A stretch of 46,517 nucleotides of DNA from Actinomycetota bacterium (GTDB lineage Bacteria > Actinomycetota > Acidimicrobiia > IMCC26256 > JACPCJ01), in contig JACPCJ010000065.1 in assembly GCA_016179865.1 (NCBI GenBank), positions 1 through 46,517 on the forward strand, in the 5' to 3' direction. Numbering within the stretch: the first letter of the stretch is position 1; each line of letters starts with the position of its first letter. Both the position numbers and the translations under genes were made by a program. The notes under the pieces were generated by a model. The model was not told where the DNA came from. It saw only the letters and a list, made by a program, of their open reading frames with translations, and did no database searches. Below are positions 9,689 through 16,433 of this stretch, in pieces.

Positions 9689-10815
9689 TGAAAGTTGGGA
9701 TCAACGCCGAGCCGCTCTTCCAGCGGGTGCCCACCGGCGTCGGCGTGTACGCCTTGGCGCTCTGTCGCGGCCTCGGAGAGATCGGTCGCAGCGACGACAT
9801 CGTGCTGTTTCATGGGAGCCATGAGCGGGTCCCGCGTGCGGTGGCTCGTCTCCCCATGGAGCGCTGCTCGTTTGGGCTCGACCGGGACGCGCTGTACCGG
9901 TCGTGGCGCGAGGCGTTGCGCCCGGCGCCGCAGTCGGTGTGCGGCGACCTCGACGTGATTCACGCCCCAGGCCCGGCGATCCCGCCCCGCGGCGGGGCGC
10001 GCCTCGTGGCCACCATCCACGACCTGGCCCCGCTCCGCTTTCCGGAGCGCTATTCCGCCCAGGCGCGCGTCAGCCTCAAGCGGGGTGCCCTGCTCGCCGT
10101 ACGCGAGGCAGAGCGGGTGGTGGTTCCATCGTGGGCCACGGCGGTGGAAGTCGAGGCGCTGCTCGATCTCGATCCGGCCCGTTTGCGGGTCGTGCCGCAT
10201 GGCGTCGACCTGCCTGCCGACGCCGGCGACGACCAGGACGCCATCGACGAGCTCGCCCAGCGTGGCATCCGTCCTCCGTACCTGCTCTGGGTCGGCACGC
10301 AGGAACAGCGTAAGAACGTGCACGCCGTCCTCGACGTCATGAGCGGCGTTGGCGGCGGCCACCCGGAGTTGTCGCTCGTGCTGCATGGTCCCAACGGTTG
10401 GCTCGGCTCGGAGGTGGCCGAGGGGATCCAGCGCCGTGGCCTCACCGACCGGACCGTCGTCAGCGAGGGATCGCTCTCTCGCCGGCTCCTGGCCACCCTG
10501 TACGCGCGTGCGACGGTGTTCGTGTTCCCGTCGCTCTACGAGGGATTCGGGCTGCCCGTCCTCGAGGCCATGGCCTGCGGCGCCCCCGTCGTGACCTCGA
10601 ACCAGTCGGCCCTCCCGGAGTGCGTGGGCGACGCCGGGCTACTGGTCGACCCCCTCGACCACGACGCCGTCACCGCGGCCGTGGGCCTGCTGCTCGACGA
10701 CGACGGGCTGGCCAAGGAGCTCGCCGACGCCGGGCGAAACCGGGCGTCGACGTTCACGTGGGCCGAGACGGCGCGCAAGACCTGGGACGTGTACGAGGAA
10801 CTTGCGAGTCCCTGA
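9688..10815 (+). CDS. Glycosyltransferase family 4 (GT-B fold)
   Basis: Retaining sugar transferase of the WcaI/PimB type. The N-terminal domain starts GINAEPLFQRVPTGVGVYAL. The C-terminal nucleotide-sugar domain contains PPYLLWVGTQEQRKNVHAVL, VFPSLYEGFGLPVLEAMACG and VVTSNQSALPECVGDAGLLV. The glutamates in the EGFGLPVLE segment are the usual donor-binding residues. It is 375 residues long with no membrane segment, so it is cytoplasmic or peripheral. It overlaps rfbD by one base and the next glycosyltransferase by one base. Donor and acceptor sugars are unknown; GDP-mannose or dTDP-rhamnose are the likely donors given the neighbours. Confidence 0.88.
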   Translation: MKVGINAEPLFQRVPTGVGVYALALCRGLGEIGRSDDIVLFHGSHERVPRAVARLPMERCSFGLDRDALYRSWREALRPAPQSVCGDLDVIHAPGPAIPPRGGARLVATIHDLAPLRFPERYSAQARVSLKRGALLAVREAERVVVPSWATAVEVEALLDLDPARLRVVPHGVDLPADAGDDQDAIDELAQRGIRPPYLLWVGTQEQRKNVHAVLDVMSGVGGGHPELSLVLHGPNGWLGSEVAEGIQRRGLTDRTVVSEGSLSRRLLATLYARATVFVFPSLYEGFGLPVLEAMACGAPVVTSNQSALPECVGDAGLLVDPLDHDAVTAAVGLLLDDDGLAKELADAGRNRASTFTWAETARKTWDVYEELASP

Positions 10816-11708
10816 TGCCCGCGACGGCCGCTGACGGCGGCGCGGCCTGGTCGGCCGTGGTCGTCAACTACAACGCCGGCGCCCTGCTCGCCGACTGCGT
10901 GGAGTCCGTCCTGGGTGACGGGGCGGCGGCGGTGGTCGTGGTCGACAACGCTTCCTCCGACGGGTCCATCGAAGGGATCGAGCGGGCGGCTCTGGCCGTG
11001 CGGATCATCCGCTTGGCGGCGAACCGCGGGTACGCGGCGGCTGCCAACGCCGGCATCGCCCAGACCAAGACCGAGGTCGTCGCCGTGCTGAATCCCGACA
11101 CCCAGGTCCGCGCCGGCACGGGCGTGGCGATGGCGGCTGCTCTCGCCAGTCCAACCGTGGCGGCGGCCGGCCCGCGGGTCCTGAATCCCGACGGCTCGAC
11201 CTACCCGTCGGCCCGGACCGTTCCGAAGACGACCGACGCCGTGGGGCACGGCGTGCTCGGACTGGTCTGGCCCCGCAACCCCTTCACGAGGCGCTACCGC
11301 CAGCTCGACCTCGACGCCGCCCGAGCCCGCGAGGTCGATTGGGTCTCGGGCGCGGCGTTGTGGCTGCGCCGTGACGCCCTCGACGAGGTCGGCGGCTGGG
11401 ACGAGGGGTACTTCATGTACGTAGAGGACGTCGACCTGTGCTGGCGACTGCGCCGGGCCGGCTGGCGGGTCGTCTACGAGCCCGCGGGCGAGGTGGTGCA
11501 CGTCCAGGGGACGGCGACGGCCCGCCAGCCGTACCGCATGCTCGCCGCTCATCACCGTTCGCTCCTCCGGTTCGCGGCGAAGCGCTGGCGCGGCCCTCGA
11601 CGGGTGCTGCTTGTTCCGGCCGCCGTGTTTCTGGGCGTGCGCGCCCTCGGGGCGATGCTCCACCACGCGCTCCGGGGCGTTCCCAAAGCCCCCAGTCGTA
11701 GGGACTAG
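10815..11708 (+). CDS. Glycosyltransferase family 2, rhamnosyltransferase (WbbL)-like
   Basis: Inverting GT-A enzyme. WSAVVVNYNAGALLADCVES begins the domain, DNASSDGS is the nucleotide region, and NPDTQV is the DxD-like metal site. WVSGAALWLRRDALDEVGGW, then FMYVEDVDLCWRLRRAGW, is the acceptor and catalytic region typical of WbbL and similar rhamnosyltransferases. It is 297 residues. The ATG at 10815 is preferred over the longer open frame because it overlaps the stop of the upstream gene and homology starts there. In mycobacteria WbbL adds rhamnose to the arabinogalactan linkage unit. Here that is an inference from the LCP-rfbD-GT-pyrophosphorylase order. Confidence 0.88.
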   Translation: MPATAADGGAAWSAVVVNYNAGALLADCVESVLGDGAAAVVVVDNASSDGSIEGIERAALAVRIIRLAANRGYAAAANAGIAQTKTEVVAVLNPDTQVRAGTGVAMAAALASPTVAAAGPRVLNPDGSTYPSARTVPKTTDAVGHGVLGLVWPRNPFTRRYRQLDLDAARAREVDWVSGAALWLRRDALDEVGGWDEGYFMYVEDVDLCWRLRRAGWRVVYEPAGEVVHVQGTATARQPYRMLAAHHRSLLRFAAKRWRGPRRVLLVPAAVFLGVRALGAMLHHALRGVPKAPSRRD

Positions 11709-11711
11709 CCT
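11706..11711 (+). promoter_or_regulatory. -10 box upstream of leader copy A
   Basis: TAGCCT overlaps the stop codon of the preceding glycosyltransferase and ends seven bases before the shared leader begins at 11719. A transcript from here would therefore start almost exactly at the first base of the leader. Confidence 0.45.
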
Positions 11712-11718
11712 CCGACCC

Positions 11719-11786
11719 CAGACGGATGCGGCTGGGGCAGGGGCCCCAGCTCGCGGAGGAGCCGGCGTAAGCCGGCGGGAGGACAA
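11719..11786 (+). ncRNA. Shared structured leader, copy A (candidate cis-regulatory RNA)
   Basis: This 68-nt leader is about 90 percent identical to 24685-24751, and both end at a TTG start codon. Hairpin 1 pairs GCTGGGGC (11731-11738) with GCCCCAGC (11743-11750) around an AGGG loop, extended by GCG/CGC past a bulged T. Hairpin 2 pairs GCCGGC (11761-11766) with GCCGGC (11771-11776) around GTAA, a GNRA-type tetraloop. A GGGAGGA ribosome site follows at 11777-11783. I do not recognise a known riboswitch class. Confidence 0.6.
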
Positions 11787-12755
11787 TTGGCCCGTCGGAA
11801 GCTCAAGCCACCCACGTCGCGGCGACGGCCCGGTCGCGGCGGTCGGAAGGTCAACGTCGGCTGGTGGACCACCGTTTCCGCCTTGGTCGTGTTCGGCACG
11901 CTGGGCATCGTCTTCAGCCGGGGCGGGCCGTCCGCAGGCGACATCGTGCGCGAGATCGTGGCCCCCGACATCGCCGGGGCCAAGAAGATCGCCGTCACCA
12001 AGGTCATGAAGGAGGCGTACGACCGCGTCAAGGAAGGCGACGAGCTCGTCGAAGTCAAGGCCGGGGACACGACCCGGATGCTGAAGGCTCCCACCGACGG
12101 GTTCCTCGTGGTGACGCCCGCTCCTGGGCTGGAGGTGAAGCCCGGCGAAACGGTGGCGACCGTCCAGACGGGGCCCGACTTCCGCACCTCCAACGAGGGG
12201 GGCCAGCACTGGCACACGGCCATTGGGGTGAACGTCTGCGGGACGTGGCTTCCCGATGTGGGCGAGTTCGAAGCCGACTTCCACAGTCACGGCGACGGCC
12301 TCATCCACGCCCACCCCGGTTCGACCTCGCACGCGGGGAAGAACGCCAAGCTCGGCACCTGGTACGAGTTGGGCGGGCTCGAGCTCACCGCCACGAAGCT
12401 GAAGTACTCCGACGGCAAGACCTACCGCAGCGGCGAGGTTGAGTGCGGGGAAGGCAAGGACAAGAAGAAGGCCGTGTTGCGCTGGGCCCTGAACGGCAAG
12501 GAGCAAGAGAGCAACCCGGCCAACTTCGTGGTCGGCAACGGCGACGTCGTCGCCCTCGCCTTCGTTCCCGAAAAGGGGGACTTCGACACCCTGCCGCCGT
12601 CGGCGGCCACGATGGCGCAGAACTACGTGGCGCCGAAGCACCCCGACTTCGTGCCCGAGGAGACAACGACCACCACGACCCCGGGGGCCACCACCACAAC
12701 CGTCGCCGGCGCCACAGCCACCACCACCACGAGTGGGGGGTCGGGCGGACCGTGA
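11787..12755 (+). CDS. Membrane-anchored protein with HWH and HSHGDGLIHAHP motifs, Thr-rich tail
   Basis: I do not recognise a named family. In order: a basic N-terminus; one membrane helix at about residues 26-44 (TTVSALVVFGTLGIVF); a small domain with an APTDGFLV...EVKPGETVATV pattern reminiscent of biotinyl/lipoyl or HlyD hammerhead folds, but without a modifiable MKM lysine; then HWHTAIGVNVCGTWLPD and FHSHGDGLIHAHP. Their clustered histidines look like a metal site. From memory, a family with a LHTHDxxGIIHIE-type motif followed by a LGxxF segment has the same layout, and KLGTWYELGG here fits it. The tail from about residue 290 is mostly Thr/Ala/Gly. The start is TTG at 11787, immediately after the structured leader. 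The stop overlaps the next gene's ATG. Confidence 0.7.
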   Translation: MARRKLKPPTSRRRPGRGGRKVNVGWWTTVSALVVFGTLGIVFSRGGPSAGDIVREIVAPDIAGAKKIAVTKVMKEAYDRVKEGDELVEVKAGDTTRMLKAPTDGFLVVTPAPGLEVKPGETVATVQTGPDFRTSNEGGQHWHTAIGVNVCGTWLPDVGEFEADFHSHGDGLIHAHPGSTSHAGKNAKLGTWYELGGLELTATKLKYSDGKTYRSGEVECGEGKDKKKAVLRWALNGKEQESNPANFVVGNGDVVALAFVPEKGDFDTLPPSAATMAQNYVAPKHPDFVPEETTTTTTPGATTTTVAGATATTTTSGGSGGP

Positions 12756-13855
12756 TGGCGGTCGTGCTGGTCGGGGGCGAAGGCACCCGCCTGCGACCGC
12801 TCACCTACACCACCCCCAAGCCGCTGCTGCCGATCTGCAACCGGCCCTTTCTCGAGCGCCAGCTCCTTTGGTTGGCGAGCAGCGGGGTCGACGAGGTTGT
12901 GCTGTCGATGGGGTACCTCCCGGATGCCTTCAAGCAGCGCTTCCCAGACGACCGCTTCGGTGAGATCCAGATCCGCTATGCCGTCGAAGACGAACCCCTC
13001 GGGACCGGCGGCGCCATCCGCTTCGCCGCCGAGGGTGCCACCGGCACGTTCCTGGTGTGCAACGGCGACGTCCTCACCGATCTCGACATTCGCGAGCTCC
13101 TGAAGGTTCACGAGGCGGCCGCCGCCGAGGCCACGATCGCCCTCACCCAGGTGGAAGACCCGTCGGCCTTCGGGGTCGTGCCCACCGCTGAGGATGGGCG
13201 GGTGCTGGCATTCGTGGTGAAGCCTCCGCCGGGCCTCGCCCCAACGGATTGGATCAACGCCGGCACGTACGTCCTCGAACCGTCGATGCTGGAGCGCATC
13301 CCGACCGGCGTCACGGCGTCGGTGGAACGGGAGACGTTCCCCCGAACCCTCGAGAGCGGAGGGGCGCTCTATGCCGTCCAGTCCGACGCCTTCTGGCTCG
13401 ACATCGGGGTGCCGAGGCAGTTCCTCGACGCCCAGGAATTCGTCCTCGACGGGGTGCTCGGGTTTCCCCCCGCTCCAGGCGCACGCGAGCAGGGCGAGGG
13501 GATCTGGGTGCAGGGAGACGTCGACGTCGACCCCACCGCCCGCTTGGCTCCGCCGGTCCTGCTCGGAGACGGGTCGGTGATCGGAGCCGACGTCGCCGTC
13601 AAGCGCTCGGTTCTCGGCCCCGGTTGCCGGGTCCGCGAGGCGGCGTCGGTGGTGGGCTCGGTCCTCTTGGACGGAGCCCAGGTCGGAGCCCGATCGGCCA
13701 TCACGGATTCGATCGTCGGGAGTGGGGCCGAGGTGCAGGCGGGCGCGTCGATCGGCGAGGTGACCGTCGTGGGGGCGGGGGCCGTGGTCGAGGCGGGGAC
13801 GGCCATGCTGGGGGCCCGGGTCCTCCCTCCGGGGGTCGACGAGGCCGCAACGTGA
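12755..13855 (+). CDS. Sugar-nucleotide pyrophosphorylase (mannose-1-phosphate guanylyltransferase-like) with left-handed beta-helix
   Basis: Makes an NDP-sugar from a sugar 1-phosphate and an NTP. VVLVGGEGTRLRPLTYTTPK is the nucleotidyltransferase signature with the catalytic Arg and Lys. LGTGGAIRFA and FLVCNGDVLTD (metal aspartate) follow, then WINAGTYVLEP and FWLDIGVPRQFLDAQ. From about residue 260 short hexapeptide-like repeats (GDGSVIGADVAV...GARSAITDSIVG) form a beta-helix. It is 366 residues. The mycobacterial locus has ManC at this place, next to wbbL. Glucose-1-phosphate thymidylyl- or cytidylyltransferase activity cannot be excluded. Its ATG overlaps the previous stop and its end overlaps the next GTG by four bases. 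Confidence 0.87.
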   Translation: MAVVLVGGEGTRLRPLTYTTPKPLLPICNRPFLERQLLWLASSGVDEVVLSMGYLPDAFKQRFPDDRFGEIQIRYAVEDEPLGTGGAIRFAAEGATGTFLVCNGDVLTDLDIRELLKVHEAAAAEATIALTQVEDPSAFGVVPTAEDGRVLAFVVKPPPGLAPTDWINAGTYVLEPSMLERIPTGVTASVERETFPRTLESGGALYAVQSDAFWLDIGVPRQFLDAQEFVLDGVLGFPPAPGAREQGEGIWVQGDVDVDPTARLAPPVLLGDGSVIGADVAVKRSVLGPGCRVREAASVVGSVLLDGAQVGARSAITDSIVGSGAEVQAGASIGEVTVVGAGAVVEAGTAMLGARVLPPGVDEAAT

Positions 13856-14793
13856 GGACGTTGGTAACGGGGGGTGGCGGCTTCATCGGGTCGCACCTCG
13901 TCGACCGGCTCCTCGCCGAGGGTCACGACGTTGACGTCATCGACGACCTGTCGTCGGGATCCCTCCCCAATCTGGCCGACGCCCGCGCCGATCGGTCGCG
14001 CCGCTTCACGTTTCATCGCCTCGACGTCCGCGAATCCGACCTCGTCGAGCTGATGAAGCACCGCCAGCCCGAGGTGGTGTTCCACCTCGCCGCCCAGTCC
14101 AGTGTGAGCGTGTCGGTAGCGCAGCCCGTGTTCGACGCCGAGGTGAACGTCGTCGGGTCGCTCAACGTGTTCCAGGGTGCCCTCGCCTCCGGGACGCGCA
14201 AGGTCGTCTTTGCCAGCTCGGGGGGCACGATCTACGGCCTCCCCGAAGAGTTTCCGGTGAAGGAGGGCCATCCCCAGCAGCCGATCTCTCCGTACGGCGT
14301 CGCCAAGAAGGCCGTCGGCGACTACCTCCGCTACTACCGGGAGGTGCAGGGACTGGAGTTCAGTGCTCTGGCGCTGGCCAACGTCTACGGACCACGACAG
14401 GACCCCCACGGCGAGGCCGGCGTCGTCGCCATCTTCGCCAGCCAGCTCCTGAGTGGGCAGCGACCGACCATCCACGGCGACGGAGAGCAGACCCGCGACT
14501 TCGTGTTCGTCGACGACGTGGTCGACGCCTTCGTGCGCGCGAGCGAGAAGGGCGACGGCCTCTTGGTCAACATCGGCACCGGAGAGGAGACGTCGGTCCA
14601 GCAGCTCTACGACGCCATGGCCGGGATCGTGGGGGTGACCGGCCCCGCGCACTACGGCGCTCCCCGTCGAGGCGACGTGAAGCGCTCGAGCCTCGACCCC
14701 GGCCGGGCCGAGATCCATCTGGGTTGGAAGCCCTTCACCCGTCTCGAGGACGGCCTCGCCCGCACCATCGAATGGTTCCGCGCCCGCTCTTGA
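13852..14793 (+). CDS. NAD-dependent epimerase/dehydratase, GalE-like
   Basis: Extended short-chain dehydrogenase acting on a nucleotide sugar, most like UDP-glucose 4-epimerase. VTGGGGFIGSHLVDRLLAEG is the NAD loop. VFHLAAQSSVSVSV, VFASSGGTIYG and the catalytic YxxxK in ISPYGVAKKAVGDY follow. ALANVYGPRQDP and GEQTRDFVFVDDVVDAF are the usual substrate-side motifs. It is 313 residues. The GTG at 13852 overlaps the upstream stop by four bases, and homology starts directly with it, so longer in-frame extensions were dropped. It ends the envelope-sugar operon at a strong hairpin. Confidence 0.88.
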   Translation: MRTLVTGGGGFIGSHLVDRLLAEGHDVDVIDDLSSGSLPNLADARADRSRRFTFHRLDVRESDLVELMKHRQPEVVFHLAAQSSVSVSVAQPVFDAEVNVVGSLNVFQGALASGTRKVVFASSGGTIYGLPEEFPVKEGHPQQPISPYGVAKKAVGDYLRYYREVQGLEFSALALANVYGPRQDPHGEAGVVAIFASQLLSGQRPTIHGDGEQTRDFVFVDDVVDAFVRASEKGDGLLVNIGTGEETSVQQLYDAMAGIVGVTGPAHYGAPRRGDVKRSSLDPGRAEIHLGWKPFTRLEDGLARTIEWFRARS

Positions 14794-14812
14794 TCCCCCC
14801 GACCATTTCTTG

Positions 14813-14839
14813 GAGCGTGCTGCCTATCGGCGCACGCTC
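14813..14839. terminator. Hairpin between convergent galE-like gene and cofE
   Basis: GAGCGTGC (14813-14820) and GCACGCTC (14832-14839) form a perfect 8-bp stem with an 11-base loop, directly next to the cofE stop codon. It is placed to stop transcription from both sides. Confidence 0.6.
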
Positions 14840-15448
14840 TTAGCGGAACAGGTCCTCGTGGGGCGGGCGGATCAGGTCGGCGCCTGAGCCCGGCCCGAGC
14901 CACGACGGGTCGAGGCCCGAGATCACGGCCGCCGGCACACCCCGGGCCTTGCCCATCACCAGCTCGGCCGCAGCGGCGATCTCGTCGGCGATGGCGATCT
15001 CGGTGACCTCCAGCGGCCGGCCTCCGGTGTCGAGTGTCCCCCGGAGGTCGATCACCGCGGAGAGCCCGGCCACGCCGAGGGCGACGTCAACGACGCCGCG
15101 GCGCCACGGGCGTCCGAAGGTGTCGGAAATCACCACCGCGGCCACCAAGCCGCGCGCACGGAGTACGTCACGGATCCGCCGGGCCGAGCGGTCGGGATCT
15201 TCTGGCAAGAGCACGGCCATGCCGTCCGGGGCGTTCGAAAGGTCGACCCCGGCGTTGGCGCACACGTGACCGTGGCGGGTCTCGGTGATCACGAGGTCGC
15301 CGCGACGGCGCAGCACGCGCCGGGCTTCGGACGCGATCGCCGCCTGCTTCGCCTTGACGTCGGGGACGGTGATCACTCGGCCCTCGGCCTTCGAGACCAC
15401 CTTTGAAGTCACGACCAGGCAGTCGCCGTCGCGGAGGCCCGCCACCAT
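14840..15448 (-). CDS. cofE: Coenzyme F420-0:L-glutamate ligase, N-terminus missing
   Basis: Adds glutamate to F420-0 using GTP. LRDGDCLVVTSKVVSKAEGR is the family's first strong motif and normally lies 25-40 residues into the protein; here it is at the very start. ITETRHGHVCANAGVDLSN and VVISDTFGRPWRRGVVDVAL (metal and substrate binding) follow, then a normal C-terminus. From the ATG at 15448 there are 202 residues; stand-alone family members have about 245-250. Upstream in this frame the sequence is out-of-frame cofD, not CofE-like. So the N-terminal region appears deleted together with the cofD C-terminus. Bifunctional FbiB has an extra C-terminal reductase domain, which is absent here. 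Confidence 0.8.
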   Translation of the reverse strand: MVAGLRDGDCLVVTSKVVSKAEGRVITVPDVKAKQAAIASEARRVLRRRGDLVITETRHGHVCANAGVDLSNAPDGMAVLLPEDPDRSARRIRDVLRARGLVAAVVISDTFGRPWRRGVVDVALGVAGLSAVIDLRGTLDTGGRPLEVTEIAIADEIAAAAELVMGKARGVPAAVISGLDPSWLGPGSGADLIRPPHEDLFR

Positions 15449-16289
15449 CGATCCGGGGGGCGAGATCGGCGTCGACCTCGTCGATGACGAACGTGCCACA
15501 GAAGTCGGCGTAGAGAGAGGCCACACCCGCCGCCGAAACCTCGACGCCGATGCCGGCGAGGAGACGGTCGGCGGGCCCGCGGACCGGGGCTCCGCCGACG
15601 ATCGGGCTCACCCCGACGACCGATGACCGGCGGGCGGCGAGCGCAGGACGGATTCCGGGCACGGCGAGGATGGGCCCGATCGAGATCACCGGGTTCGACG
15701 GGCAGACGACGATGACCGAGGCGCCTTCCACGGCACTGACGACCCGGGGCCCGGCGGTGGCCGCGGTCGCGGCCGCGAGGTCGACGCCGGTGACGCCGGG
15801 CTGCGACCGCTCACGCACGAACCACTCCTGCATCGCCAGCCGGTCGCCCCCCGTGGTCTCGATCACGGTGGGCGCAGGCGAGTCGGTCATCGGAAGCAGC
15901 GCAACATCGACCCCCCACGCCACCCGGATCTCGTCGGTGACCTCGGTCAGGGTTGCACCATCCCCGAGCCGAAGCGTGCGGTACACGTGGGTGGCGAGGT
16001 CGCGGTCGCCGAGACGGAACCACGTGGGAGCGCCGTAGCGGTCGAGCGCGTCCATGCAAGCGAAGGTCTCGCCTTTGAGCCCCCAGCCCGTCTCCGGGTT
16101 GGCGGCGCTGGCCAGCGTGTAGGTCACCGAGTCCAGGTCGGGGCACACCCGCAGCCCGTGAAAGGTGTCGTCGTCGCCGGTGTTGACCACGGCTGTGATG
16201 CTCCCGGGGGGCACAACGCCCACGAGGCCGCGGAGGAACCGCGCGGCGCCGACGCCCCCGGCCAGAACGGTGATCGATTCGCCACCCAT
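15168..16289 (-). CDS. cofD: 2-phospho-L-lactate / phosphoenolpyruvate transferase (F420 synthesis), C-terminus replaced
   Basis: Transfers a phospholactyl or phosphoenolpyruvyl group to the deazaflavin Fo. ITVLAGGVGAARFLRGL is the N-terminal nucleotide-binding loop. VNTGDDDTFHGLRVCPDLDS is the signature of the family, then GWGLKGETFACMDAL, WFRLGDRDLATHVYRT and CPSNPVISIGPILAVPGIR. Similarity runs about 280 residues, to FVIDEVDADLAPRI at about base 15450. After that the frame continues through cofE in the wrong phase to 15168. Normal proteins have about 310-330 residues, so roughly 30-50 C-terminal residues are lost. The ATG at 16289 has TACCCT eight bases upstream. It is divergent from the coiled-coil gene. 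Confidence 0.8.
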   Translation of the reverse strand: MGGESITVLAGGVGAARFLRGLVGVVPPGSITAVVNTGDDDTFHGLRVCPDLDSVTYTLASAANPETGWGLKGETFACMDALDRYGAPTWFRLGDRDLATHVYRTLRLGDGATLTEVTDEIRVAWGVDVALLPMTDSPAPTVIETTGGDRLAMQEWFVRERSQPGVTGVDLAAATAATAGPRVVSAVEGASVIVVCPSNPVISIGPILAVPGIRPALAARRSSVVGVSPIVGGAPVRGPADRLLAGIGVEVSAAGVASLYADFCGTFVIDEVDADLAPRIDGGGPPRRRLPGRDFKGGLEGRGPSDHRPRRQGEAGGDRVRSPARAAPSRRPRDHRDPPRSRVRQRRGRPFERPGRHGRALARRSRPLGPADP

Positions 16290-16297
16290 CGGGCCGA

Positions 16298-16303
16298 AGG
16301 GTA
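16298..16303 (-). promoter_or_regulatory. -10 box of cofD (leaderless)
   Basis: TACCCT on the minus strand, eight bases before the cofD ATG at 16289. Confidence 0.45.
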
Positions 16304-16329
16304 TCCGCGTGCCTCCGCTGGGCCACCCG

Positions 16330-16335
16330 TACACT
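16330..16335 (+). promoter_or_regulatory. Possible -10 box of the coiled-coil gene
   Basis: TACACT, the best -10 match between the divergent cofD and the coiled-coil gene. It would leave a leader of roughly 85 bases. A TATTAC at about 16358 is an alternative. Confidence 0.3.
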
Positions 16336-16403
16336 CCGACGAGTCGGGGGTCGTCGCCTATTACCACGGGTGGGCAGAGTCGCCGGAGGGTCGCATGTTG
16401 CCG

Positions 16404-16433
16404 AGAGGTGATATGGCCAGAGGTGATATGGAA
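16404..16433 (+). repeat. Tandem duplicate of a ribosome site plus ATG
   Basis: AGAGGTGATATGG occurs at 16404-16416 and again at 16419-16431, a 15-base tandem unit. Each copy carries AGAGGTGAT followed by an ATG (16413 and 16428), and both ATGs are in frame with the coiled-coil gene. Either could start translation. Confidence 0.7.

Noticed and set aside
11739-11786. Leader copies as ordinary REP palindromes or terminators
   Set aside because: They lie upstream of genes directly at start codons and include the ribosome site, and the similarity covers the whole leader rather than just a palindrome. Kept as candidate RNA instead.
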